Source: Paratinospora sagittata
Taxonomy: Eukaryota > Streptophyta > Magnoliopsida > Ranunculales > Menispermaceae
Assembly (NCBI GenBank): GCA_035771175.1
Contig: CM069590.1
Span: forward strand, 58,473,683-58,537,682
Direction of reading: 5' to 3'
DNA: 64,000 nucleotides
The notes below the pieces were generated by a model. It had not been told where the DNA came from. It searched no databases and saw nothing but the letters and a program-made list of their open reading frames with translations. Made by a program: the position numbers and the translations under genes. Of the stretch, positions 12,132 to 22,665 are shown piece by piece. Positions within the stretch are counted from its first letter, which is position 1. Each line of letters starts with the position of its first letter.

Positions 12132-12138
12132 AAGAAGA

Positions 12139-12201
<63 letters not shown>
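12102..12201. repeat. Compound microsatellite: poly(A), (GAA)n, (GA)n
   Basis: About 29 A residues are followed by four GAA units and then roughly 28 GA units, ending at 12201. The A-run followed by a purine repeat could be the tail of an old retroposon, but no body is recognisable to its left. Confidence 0.9.
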
Positions 12202-12202
<1 letters not shown>

Positions 12203-12942
12203 ATTAACTTTAGAAGTGTAAGGAGAGAAACTTTCAAACATATTTGCAGAACATTAAAATAGGTTTAAAAATAAAACAGAGAAATACGAGAAGATTTTTA
12301 CAGTGATATTTGGGCAAGAAAGGATGGCCAAATTGGAGGAAGATCAGAAGCTTGGAAAGGTTTATCAGTCAATGTTATTCAGAAACACGGACCAAATAGA
12401 CATCATCATCTCTTTTCTCCGATTTACCATGCATCCATCTCCAGTTATCAAAAGCTTGAAAAAAAATGCTAATATCGTTTAAAAAAAATAAAAATGCTAA
12501 ACATCAATGACGTGACAGCGAGAAGAAAGGATCATCGGAGACTTAAATAAGCAATCATGATTAAATCTATCATATTGTTGCAGTATGTTCTCGTCACCTG
12601 ATCCCTGCGCTCCTCAAATCTATCTATATAATCACAAGCACAAATCGAAAAAAATAATAAAAACAGAGGAAAGCAATAGAAGAGAAAGAGAAAGCTCTGT
12701 TCACTGTGGCCGTGGGAATCTATGTTGAGGTCGGGTATTTATAGAACTCTCAAACGATGAAACCCTAGACACTTTATGGAGAGAACCCTAAGACAGGTGT
12801 TTGGGAACGCAAACAAGATTAGTCCAAAACCGGAATCACTTATTACTAGGAGAGGAATAATCTAGTGCATTTCGGAAACCCCGTTTTCTACGAACGGAGC
12901 TCCGTCTTTTGTCGGCCTTTTTTCTTTTCCTACTCACTCGGC
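12202..12942. other. Gene-free flank of the LINE; minus-strand TATA-like sequence
   Basis: No ORF is supported. On the minus strand a CTATAAATACCC sequence near 12735-12746 is followed by pyrimidine-rich leader-like DNA, so a promoter is possible, but no coding sequence follows it. The stretch ends at the target duplication of the LINE. Confidence 0.3.
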
Positions 12943-15900
12943 GCACGTTAGCCACACTTTCTTTTTTTATACAAACACCCGGAACAAACAACTAATAACA
13001 CTGAAACAGATTCTGGGACTCTTCCAGCAGGATATCAAGAACAATTGGGGGTAATTCTCCGGCCACGCCAAAAAAGACTCAAGACCTAAAGCATATTGGC
13101 TAAGTCTGTAGTGAAAACTTTAAATGAAAAATAAATTATACCTTCAGCCATTTGGAATGAATTGCTTACTGATTCTTCATTTTGTCTTCTAAATCCTAAG
13201 CTTCAACCTTGTGATGGGATACACAAGCGCAACATATTGAAGCTGGATTTGGGGACTCATTTAAAGACATTAGCCCATTCTCTCTCCATCACAGAGAATG
13301 GGCAACCCATTATTGGTTCAATTGAGTGGAGAATATTTGCATTGTTTGTTTGATTAAAGACCCACAATATTTGCCACAATTGTGAGCTAAATCATAACCC
13401 ATTAACAATGCAATAGTGAGCCATAATGAACTAACATGTAGGCCATTCTATTACCCTCCCTGAAAATTGCACAAATCTTAACATCATGAAAATGAAAAAG
13501 TAATCTGAGACAGTCCTCAATAAGCAGTCCAAATTCATCAATGTTGTTTCCTCTTGAGGTCAGCGCGTTCACCACCACAGAGGAGTCTCCTTCTATCACA
13601 TTAATCTGCAACCCCATCTCTCTTGCAAAAATTAATCCTTCACATGTTTGACAGACACACCACCTTCACATCTTTTGGCAAGCGCAGCAATGGAAAATCC
13701 CCAATCATCTCTGATAATAACTCCAATACCAAACCATGGTAGAGAGTCTTTGCCAGTTGCATCCACATTCATCTTCAATTTCCTTTCCTCTGGAGGAATC
13801 CAATGGCATTAATTTCTTCTAGACCTCTCCACCCTAGCTCCGTGATATTGTTGGAAGTCTAAGATTAAAGATAGAGCTCTTTCTGCATTTTGAAGAGGGC
13901 CTTTCTTCTTATTAGAGAAGAGAAGACGGTTCCTCTCGCCCCATATCCACCAACAAACTGCCAAGGCCTTTTCTAATGCATCCCTGTCAATCTGTAACAT
14001 CATATTAAGAAAATTTATATTGGAAATGAAAGGATATACATTTGCTGCAAGAACAGAATCAGTCATTGAGTCCCAAATTTCATTAGCTTGGGAGCATTTC
14101 CCTAGAGCATGATTAATGGTTTCAACTTCTTCCTTGCAAATGCTGCATTGGGTTGGATGTGATTCTTCTTCTGCACAGATTGAGGTTGGTGGGAAGAAAA
14201 TTGTGGAGAACTTTCCAAAAGAAGATCTTAATCTTAGGGGGAAGGCAAAGGCTCCATAGAATTTTCCAGCAACTATTAGGCTTGATGAAGAGGATTGATT
14301 CCCTTCCAATGTAGACATGTGAAGCCAATATCCACTTTTGACTGTGTAGTGCCCATTGTTGGTATAATGCCAAATAGGGGTGTCTGGAATCTCTCTAATA
14401 CTGATGGGAACTTTAGTAATAGCTAAAAGATCCTCCTTCCAAACCGCTTGCCTTAATGCTTCAACATTAAGGCAAAAGCCTAAAGCCTTTGGTTTGCAAA
14501 GCTCACTCCACTTTTTCCAATGAGTTTTTGGACCTTTTGAAGAGAAGCCCCACCAAAAGTTTGCCATCATCGAATTGAGCTGTTTGCATAAGCTGGATGG
14601 GAGTCTAAAAGAACTCATAGTGTACGCCGGCAATGCTTGGGCCACTGCTTTAATCAGAGTCTCCTTCCCACCTGCCGAAAATAACTTTTCTTTCCACCCT
14701 TGCAAAGTTTTCCAAAGCTTCGTCTTGATATATTCAAAAAGCTGCATCTTCCCCCTATTCCCCATTGAGGGAAGACCCAAATATTTGGAGTGCCCACCAC
14801 AACTTCTGATGTTAAGCGTCTCTTGGAAGATTTTCCTATTTTCTTGAGAGACATTGTGACTGAAGCATATCTCAGATTTTCCATAGTTAATTTGCTGCCA
14901 CCGATACTAATTCATATGTGTGGAGAATATTGTTAATTGTACTAGCATTGCTACATGAAGCCTTACAAAAAGATGAGGCTATCCTCAGCAAAAAATAAAT
15001 GAGAAATAGAAGGGCTGGGGCGAGATATTTTGACTCCTTCAAGCTGTCCAGCAAGTTCAGCTTTATGTAAGAGGTGGGAAAAGCCTTCAGCACATAGTAA
15101 AAATAGGTAGGGAGAGAGATGGTCACCTTGGCGAAAACCTCGGTGGGGAGAAATATTTCCAAAAATGCTTCCATTGACTAATACAGAAAATTTGATTGAG
15201 GTAACACATTTCATAATTAAATCCACCCATCTGTTCGCAAACCTAAGCTGAAGCGTTATAACCTTAAGAAAATCTCATTCCACTCGATCATAGGCTTTGC
15301 TCATATGGAGCTTGAGGGCAGCCAGACCTTTTTTACCTTGTCTTTTATTTTTCATATGATATAAGATCTCATGGGCTAAAATGATATTATCAGTTATTAA
15401 TCTTCCACCTAAGAATGCACTTTGATTGGGCGATATAATCTGGCCCAATTAAGGTTTCAACCTATTAACCAAAACTTTAGCCACTATTTTATAAACAACA
15501 GTACATAAACGTATTTGCCTGAAATCAGACACTGTAACAGGATTAGCTTGTGTAGGAATAAGGCAAATTAAAGTTCTATTGACTTCTCCAAAATCAACAT
15601 TACCATTTAAAAAAGAAAGACACATAGCAGTAAGGTCATTACCAACTATTGGCCAATATTTTTGATAAAATAGAGCTGGTAGGCCATCCACACCTGGGCT
15701 TTTAATTGGAGCCATCTGATCAAGAGCAGATTTAATCTCATTCTTATCAAAGGGGCAAAGAAGCCTCTGATTCGTCCACTCTGAAACACTAGGAATAATA
15801 CCCTCCAAGACTTGATCAATAGCCTGAGAAGTCGGTTTACTAGAACTGAAGAGATTTTGGAAATACTGAATTACAATTTCTGCTACTTCCCCCTGTGAGT

Positions 15901-16080
15901 TATACCATCTTCCATCATCATTAAGGAGCCTTTTGATAAAAAAAATTTCCTTCTGCGACCACTGGCTTTAGAATGAAAAAACTGTGTGTTCATGTCACCT
16001 CCCTTCAACCAATCTACCTTAGCTCTTTGACTCCAAAAAGATTCCTCTTTCGAATAAAGGGCTGCACCTTAGCCACACTT
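12943..16080 (-). mobile_element. 5'-truncated, decayed LINE (L1-type) with target duplication
   Basis: The minus strand encodes broken pieces of a plant LINE. From its 5' side: the reverse-transcriptase N-terminal part from 16060 with a WLKGGD..TQFFH-like stretch; RT with KSPGVDGLP and FRQI motifs (15449-15808); the RT palm with GFRQGDHLSPYLF and a FAEDS catalytic box (14963-15226); the post-RT region with a CxxC..H..C zinc-knuckle-like motif (about 14085-14160); and an RNase H-like fragment (13402-13617). Frames shift several times, e.g. the WKILW...FFWKVLH part is in a different frame from its surroundings. The element starts inside the RT region, so ORF1 and the endonuclease are missing. 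Flanks are GCACGTTAGCCACACTT (12943-12959) and GCACCTTAGCCACACTT (16064-16080). A T-run (12960-12968), the poly(A) tail on the minus strand, directly follows the left copy. Confidence 0.85.
14963..15808 (-). pseudogene. LINE reverse transcriptase remnant
   Basis: This part of the LINE holds the RT core. The N-terminal piece (15449-15808) has the family motif around KSPGVDGLPALFY and ends near KILANRLKP-like sequence. The next piece (14963-15226) has the GFRQGDHLSPYLF motif and the palm motif written as FAEDS; active plant LINE RTs have FADD or YADD here, so the second catalytic Asp is replaced by Glu. Between the two pieces the frame is interrupted. The copy cannot be active. Confidence 0.85.
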
Positions 16081-16436
16081 GCTTAATCATCATATCAATT
16101 AAGCCTTGACTTTTTCTTTCTTTCTTTGCCTAATATACCCCTACATATACAATTTTTTTAAAAAAATATTTGGGTGTTGTGATGTTTTAGGATATTTTTT
16201 TGGTTTTAAAAAAAATACTAAAGTTACACCAATGACATCCACTCATTATTATTCCTAAAGTGACACCAACACATCCGCTCATTATTATTATTTTTAAAAT
16301 AATGCTAGATTGATTATGAGTATAAACTGTAACACCACCATATTACCTTTAGATTGTATTAAGATTATATTGATTCACGTACTGATACGTGATTGGTACA
16401 CTTCAAAGATGTTAACATGATGTAGTTTGCATTGTA
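16081..16436. other. Intergenic with a 37-bp tandem duplication
   Basis: No gene. A two-copy tandem repeat of about 37 bp (CTAAAGT.ACACCAA...ATCC.CTCATTATTATT) lies at 16218-16290. Confidence 0.6.
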
Positions 16437-17001
16437 ATTTCTATTAAAGATGTCAATGGATTGACTCAAACTACAAAATCGAACCAAACACACCAGTTTG
16501 GTTCGATTTGATTTGGTTTTAATAATTTCGATTTGGATATTAGAGAAAGTATAACCTAATAGGTTTAGTTAGGATTATGGTTTAAGATTTTAAAAACTGA
16601 TTTAAACCGAACTGAACATATTGTAAAAGAAAATTGTTGTCATTTATTTTTTAATGTCTAATATTCATTTATGATACAACACATTGTCCAAAGAATTATA
16701 TAATTATCTTATATAGTAAATACTGTTTTTAAATTTGTTAAATATACATTAGAAAATTTAAGATTACTTCGTATATATTATTTCATAACTAACTATTTTG
16801 GTATATTTAATGTATGTGCATTTAAAATTTTAAACCGATCAACTCAAACCAAACCCAACCAATTATGTTCGGTTCGGATCGGTAATTTGAACTAAACCGA
16901 ATAACCTAAATCAAACCAAACTCGATTATGTTTAGTTAATTTGAGTTAAATTTAAGTATCAAACCGACCCAAACCGAACTGTTGACACCCCTAATTTCTA
17001 T
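16437..17001. mobile_element. Non-autonomous hAT element with perfect 8-bp target duplication
   Basis: The 549-bp element 16445-16993 begins TAAAGATGTCAATGG and ends GTTGACACCCCTA (reverse complement TAGGGGTGTCAAC), so its termini are inverted repeats of about 11 bp with two mismatches. It is bounded by ATTTCTAT at 16437-16444 and 16994-17001, an 8-bp duplication typical of hAT transposons. The interior has AACC-rich motifs on the right and GGTTTGGTTT-like motifs on the left, forming subterminal inverted similarity. It lies about 390 bp downstream of the F3H stop codon. Confidence 0.8.
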
Positions 17002-17389
17002 CACAGTCAATATAACATTACTGTTTTCACCATATATGGTGTTTTGAGTGCGCACCTCAACTAATTTTCCACAAGAGACATAACTTCACTCACAAGAACC
17101 TAAATTAACCCAAAGACTTGAACTCACTCTTTTGAATTATATTAAATGAATGCAAAATTCAAGTCAATCCAATAATAATTACGAGATGGAATTATATTAA
17201 TGTACTTGCTTTTAATGTGATTATACGTAGCACAACACTTCTTTAAAATCAATTCATAGGAGACTATATAAGTGACCAAAAAAATACATCCACCTATAAT
17301 ATGTTGAGAAGTAGCTAGGCGAAAATGTGTTCCATTGGTTTGGGCTGGGCTTCGAGATTGGGCTTTTCCAAGTCCTGCTGCACTTGCTG
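17002..17389. other. F3H 3' flank
   Basis: This is the region downstream of the F3H stop codon (minus strand). It probably holds the 3' UTR and polyadenylation site. No other gene is seen. Confidence 0.4.
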
Positions 17390-20140
17390 CTACTCATTGA
17401 TCTCCTTGGCCAGTTTCTTCTTAAGCTTTGCAAGCTCAAGATCCTTGCTCATCTTCTTCCTATAAATCTCGGCAAATGTCATCGGCTCTTCCAACATGGG
17501 CTTCTCTCCTTCTTGCAGCTTCAACGGAAACACCTTAGCCTCTGGTGCCGGATTCTGGAATGTGGCGATCGACAGGCGGCTGCTGTTCGAGTTCACCACC
17601 GCCTGGTGGTCTGCATTCTTGAACCTCCCATTGCTTAGATACTGCTCAAGATCATCCAATTGAAGAAGTATTACATGCCTTGGGGACACGGGAAGATTAG
17701 TCGGGGGCCTTGATTCCATTAGATCAATATGGGGTTACATGCATTGGGTAATTCTATATTGATCCGAGGGATTCAGTGCGCTAGTACACTTCTCCAATGT
17801 ACTCCCAAGTCCCTCTATCGATGATCAAGACCTTAATTTTTATGTATGTGTACATACATTAATTGTAGAGAGATATTAACCGAATTATGCAAGACGTAAC
17901 TACACTATTTTTCCCTTCATATTATATATTTTTCTTTATACATGTGTTGTGTATATCAATATATGCAATGTACAATCTAATGGATTTGACAACATACATT
18001 GTTACATATATATAGTGATCTGACCTTCTCCGAAACTGTACAGGTGGGAGCTTTGTGCACAGTTATTTTTTTAATTAACCTACAATTTTTTTTTTTTTTA
18101 ATTTTAAAGTTTGTAAATGATAGCAATATTTCAAAACTACGTTGTGTATACTTACATGGGCATGATCACCGAGGTTCACGACGAAGGCACCTTCCACAGG
18201 CTTAACGGTGATCCATGATTTGCCATTATCTCTGGTGGCTTGAAGGCCACCAACTTGATCTTGAAGCAAGAGGGTAATGGTGCCCGGATCAGTGTGACGC
18301 TTGAGTCCTAGAGTTAAGTCTGGTTGTGGGCATTTGGGATAGAAATTGATCACAACTTTCTGGTCTATATCAACACAGGCCTTGCTGAGGGCTTCCTTCT
18401 CCAGACCCATTGCCTGAGACAGAACCCCCAGTAGTTTGCAACCTAACCCCATCAGCTTCTCGCTATAAGCCTCGGTCACAGCTCTCCATCCTTCTGGTTT
18501 GTCCGGCCATCTTGTGTAGTCTCTCCTTCTAATGGGGTAGGAGAAGTACGTCACTATCTCTCGCCAGTCCTGCACAGCCTCACCCTGCAGGTTTATATAT
18601 TCATCAGATATATATTTTTAATTCCCCCCATTATTATTCTCTTATTCATATTCATGAGTGAGTTTATGAATAAATGATTATTGTTCACTTTTTTATAGGG
18701 CTAAGCGGTGGTATTGGAAACAAGATGTGACAAAGCAAATCAAATTTCCCAGAGTTCGCGTCCTAAAGAAATAAAAAGGTTAAAAAAAAATGATGTTTGT
18801 TTGATAGTTGGGAAAAGAAAAATGTTGGAGAGACATTCCTCAATATTTTTTCTATTGTTGTATTACGTGGCAACATGTGATGTAAGCACCTTTAACCATT
18901 TTAAAAAAGTTTTTTTTTCATGTTATATGTAAATAACGTCACATCAGCAGGAGTTGGGAATTGCGTTGCAAAATAGAGTTGCTCTAACATTACTCTTGGA
19001 AAAATGAAAATTTTCTTGAGAAAATTAGTGAAGAAAATCACTAATTCTAGTGTTTGATTGCTAAGAGGGGCCGAACTATAAATTTTCTGATGGTTATTCT
19101 AATAACCAAAATCAAATAATGATGAGAAAATATTCTCATGCTAATTTTTTTTTTAGAGAAATTTCTCTAGAAAACTCTATCTTCTCTAGAAAAATTTTCT
19201 CACCTTTCTCAAGAAAAATTTTATATTATTCTTCTCTTATTCTTATTCCTTTATTCAGAATCTTAAAAAAAAATCTTAAATTTTAGCGTTTTAGCACGAG
19301 ATAGGAGAAAAAAAAAATTTCAACCCCTCTTTATTCTCACCATAACTTTCTCATGTAGGAATTGGAAAAAGATTTTCTTGCTAGAAAATTTATTTACAAC
19401 TAAATTTGAAGAGGTCAGACAGTATATGCAATCAATTAAGTAAACAATTATGAAACAAATTTCATAAAAACAATTTTCTTCTAAGAGAATTTTTTCGAAT
19501 TTTCTCGGCTGTCAAACACAATGGAATATGAACTCCTACTCAACTACCACCCTTCTTCTTCTAAATGCAAATCTATGCTAAACAATCAAATTTTAGCATG
19601 GAATTCAAGATCTTTACAGAAGAATGCGATTAGTATCTCTGAAACTTGCTGTACATTGGAGCACTTGAAAGTTAGAAACCTATTTAATAAGGAATCGAAC
19701 ATGAAACTAAGAGGAAATCAAATTGCAATATTTGCAGAGAATCAACATAACAGTTCATGCACGATCAAAAGTACCTGTAGGTGACTGGAAACGATGAAAC
19801 CACCCTTCTTGCCACCCGACATGTCAAACCGCAACTTCTCCTCTGGAGGCAAAGCGAAGAACTCTGTCGCCATCCGATTCATCTCAGATATAAGAGTCGC
19901 ATCCACACCATGATCCATCACCTGAAAAATCCCCCATGCCTCGCATGCCTCTACGATCTTCTTGCATATCTCCACTCTCCGATCCTCCAACTCGTCATCT
20001 ATCCCAGCAAGAGAAATCACCGGAATCTCGTCGCTGAACTGGTTGTAAGCTACCTTTGGACGCTCGTCTTTGTCTCGAATGAAGCTTTCTTCCAAGTTCT
20101 TCTCCCCCTCCAGTTCTGTCAATGTTTTAGTAGGTGCCAT
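17390..20140 (-). CDS. F3H: Flavanone 3-hydroxylase (naringenin 3-dioxygenase)
   Basis: F3H is a cytosolic 2-oxoglutarate/Fe(II) dioxygenase that converts flavanones such as naringenin to dihydroflavonols, feeding flavonols, anthocyanins and proanthocyanidins. Three exons: 19775-20140, 18156-18584 and 17390-17641 (stop TAG), 348 residues, a little shorter than the usual ~360. The two-intron layout is typical of F3H. The N-terminal part has the [10 protein letters not shown] block. The iron ligands are His219 and Asp221 ([14 protein letters not shown]) and His277 (KNADHQAVV); the 2-oxoglutarate-binding RxS is Arg287-Ser289 (SSRLSIATF). One oddity: the usual GDHGHYLSN is GDHAHYLSN here, at the exon 2-3 junction. 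Intron 1 (18585-19774) contains a Mutator MITE and a second TIR element. A TATA box and a MYB/ACGT pair lie upstream. The identity is secure; closely related dioxygenases (FLS, ANS) lack the F3H-type C-terminus. Confidence 0.95.
18808..19004. mobile_element. Mutator-type MITE, copy 2, in F3H intron 1
   Basis: The 179-bp element 18817-18995 is flanked by TTGGGAAAA (18808-18816) and TTGGAAAAA (18996-19004), 8 of 9 identical, as expected of an aged Mutator-type 9-bp duplication. Its ends are imperfect inverted repeats (GAAAAATGTTGGAGAGAC; reverse complement of the right end GAGTAATGTTAGAGCAAC). It aligns end to end with the 181-bp element at 3680-3860. Confidence 0.75.
19049..19522. mobile_element. 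Probable TIR element in F3H intron 1
   Basis: The left end reads TAGTGTTTGATTGCTAAGAG and the reverse complement of the right end reads TTGTGTTTGACAGCCGAGAA, giving about 20-bp inverted repeats with six mismatches. The interior is rich in GAGAAAATTTTCTC-like palindromes. I could not define a target duplication, so the exact limits are approximate. Confidence 0.45.
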
Positions 20141-20242
20141 ATTAATGTTCCTTGGTTAAATTCTCCTATATATCAAGCACACTTGTTTTGCTCTGTTGAA
20201 GCTGTTAGAAGCAATATACTGAAGCAGAAGTAAGGATTAATA

Positions 20243-20250
20243 TATTTATA
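20243..20250 (-). promoter_or_regulatory. F3H TATA box
   Basis: TATAAATA on the minus strand lies about 100 bases upstream of the F3H ATG, at a suitable distance for a transcription start giving a short leader. Confidence 0.65.
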
Positions 20251-20568
20251 TATTGGAGAGTGATTAAGCAGCTCAAACTACACTCTCGTGTCATTTTCTC
20301 TTCTTCCCTGAAACTTAATCACCTGATTACTTTTTTTGTAAGAAATCTAGTAAATTTCTAAGGAAGTTAATCCTTAGAAAACGTGTACATATAGCAGTAG
20401 TTTAATTACATCATCATATTGAGATCAATGATCTCTTATGTGTTCTTTCCCTCTGGTTGAATCCTTAAATGGAGCAGAGAAATTTTTGTACAATGAGGGT
20501 CCTTGTCAAGGTTGGCTAGTTTTGTACTAGAGTTAATATGATAGATTTGGAAGTTAAAAGATGCATGT

Positions 20569-20584
20569 GGTTGGTTGGTACGTC
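20569..20584 (-). promoter_or_regulatory. MYB-recognition plus ACGT element upstream of F3H
   Basis: On the minus strand the sequence reads GACGTACCAACCAACC, about 430 bp upstream of the F3H ATG. ACCAACC is the AC/MYB-recognition motif bound by R2R3-MYB flavonoid activators, and an ACGT core adjoins it. A MYB site next to an ACGT site is the known layout of light-responsive flavonoid promoters. The match is seen; the function is inferred. Confidence 0.5.
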
Positions 20585-22665
20585 TTATTACCTATATGGA
20601 AAGGAAGAAGAAAAGAAAGCTTCTATGTCAACATGTTTTTAAGGAACCGAAATCTATAAACAGAAAGAGTAGTTAGGAGTAAGGGACTAGGAGGGAGTAG
20701 TAGATGCTAACAACCACCATCGCATGCGGCTGCTAGCTCGGCACGCGAACCGAGTGCTTACTCAGTGGTCTACGTGAAGCTCGTCTGATGCGGAGATCTT
20801 TCCAATTTGATAAGGGCATACTAACTTATGACTTAACTGCGGCAGAGAAAATATCGTTTCCCCAACAAAAAAATAAAAAAAAATAGTTAATAATCAACAT
20901 TTTGTTATAGCTAATAGCCTAAAACTATCCCCCCAAAAAAAAAAAATTCAAAATAATACTGCCACCGTCACCACATCTACGTATAACTTTGGGTTTGTAT
21001 TTTAAGTCATTTTAGCATTTTTATTTTCTAAATGAAAAGATTATTTTTAACTTTTTTTGTTATTTAAAATTAATTCCACCTGCGCTATAAATTTATTACA
21101 TACCTTTAGATAGACAATCTTTAACTCTTAACCCAAGACAAAGGCCTTAGATTGTGTGTTAGATAACTGATGCCTTAGACGACATCAACTTATAACCTTA
21201 ATAGAGCAAAGTGAAAAGAGCAGATTATGTATCCCATCCCACCCTCCGTAATTTGTAAATGGTTATTGTTTAAACTTAAGTTGAAAAAAAAAATCTATTA
21301 TGCTTCGTGTTTGATTATGTTTAAGGTAATTATGAACACTAATTAAGGAAGGATAATGATGAAAGACATGATTCATAGGCGGCAACACGCTCTTAGGATA
21401 TACATTTTCTTCAGAGAAAGGAGCTTTTTCTTACCCATCCAAGTAAAAACGTTTGAGATGTTGTAAAGAAAAAGAAAAAAAAAATGAAAGACCGAGAAAT
21501 TTGTCTTAATAAAAAAAATTCAATCTAACAAGCAAAAAATACGTTTTTTCTACAGAAAAACACCATGGGTAAGGAAACCTGCTTACACGTTTATCTCGGA
21601 GTTTAACCTATAACAATTCATGGGCCTTCATGGTTAAGTTTTTTGAAAAGCAAGGCTTGCCATCTCTACTACAAATTCAAATCAATGGCTGAGTAGGGAA
21701 ACCTGCTTTCCACTTTACCCTCAAACTAAACATAGAAATCCCAATCAGCAAATGTTTTTCAATTTATTGTTAACCTTCTTTTTTAAAAATTTTGGTTCAG
21801 AATTATTACACCAAACCCATGTACTTGGAAAAAGGCTTATAATTGAGTTAAGTTCAGAATTATTATATGTTTATTAACAACCATTTTACTTGCACTAACA
21901 AAATCTTGTATCAGCTTTTTATTAGTTTAAACCGCATTCTTGGTAAGTTAACGAAGTTCACGAGTGAACTTGAACAAACATTTGAATTCCACAAAACCCT
22001 GCCCTTCATTTTGGCTGTATTCTTGAACTAGGCTACAGTTACATGTTCTTTTTACACTCAGAAACTTGTATAAACCTAACTTGAAATGTTACATTTATGG
22101 TATAATACCTTAAAGCATTGGCGATTGGCTGATCATTGTGCTAAAATGATCAATTTTTTTACAGATGGTCAGTTATAAATAGTAATGAGATCTGAATAAT
22201 CAACAAGGCCACATACCACATTGCAGAGGAGAGTTTTGATGCTTCCACTTTTCCAGCCTTGAGCTTTATCATGTGGGTTGGTGAAAACGCAAGCTTAAGA
22301 AGGAAAAGGTGCCATGTAAGTCATTCGATGAAGTAGAGACAAAATTTAAATGAGAATTAAGTGCAGTTGTACCTTACAGGTCCATTACGTTAATCTAGTG
22401 ATCAAAAGCAGCATGAGCCTCACAATTTGTATGTGGAAGGCTTCAAATTTTCTTCAAAAGAGCCTATACATACCCAATATTTAGCAGGAGGCATAGATGA
22501 AAATAGTTATGAAGCAGCAACCACAGTGGTGTCTTGTCACTGAGCTTTTCTCACGATGACCATCTCAGTGGTGTCTCTCATGAGTATTTCTCAACATATG
22601 TTAGCCACAATCCAGGGGCAAATACAGATGATGATCTTGATACATAAAACAGTTATGATTGCAAA

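Larger units (their letters stand above)
20141..22665. other. Intergenic between F3H and URB2
   Basis: The first 500 bases are the F3H promoter. The rest has no credible ORF. Two loosely similar stretches sharing GGAAACCTGCTT occur at about 21572 and 21695. The last few hundred bases before 22666 are probably the URB2 3' UTR. Confidence 0.4.

Noticed and set aside
12560..12760. Small RNA gene on the minus strand after a TATA-like box
   Set aside because: Partial hairpin pairing and TGATG-like boxes were seen, but no snoRNA, snRNA or tRNA consensus fits.
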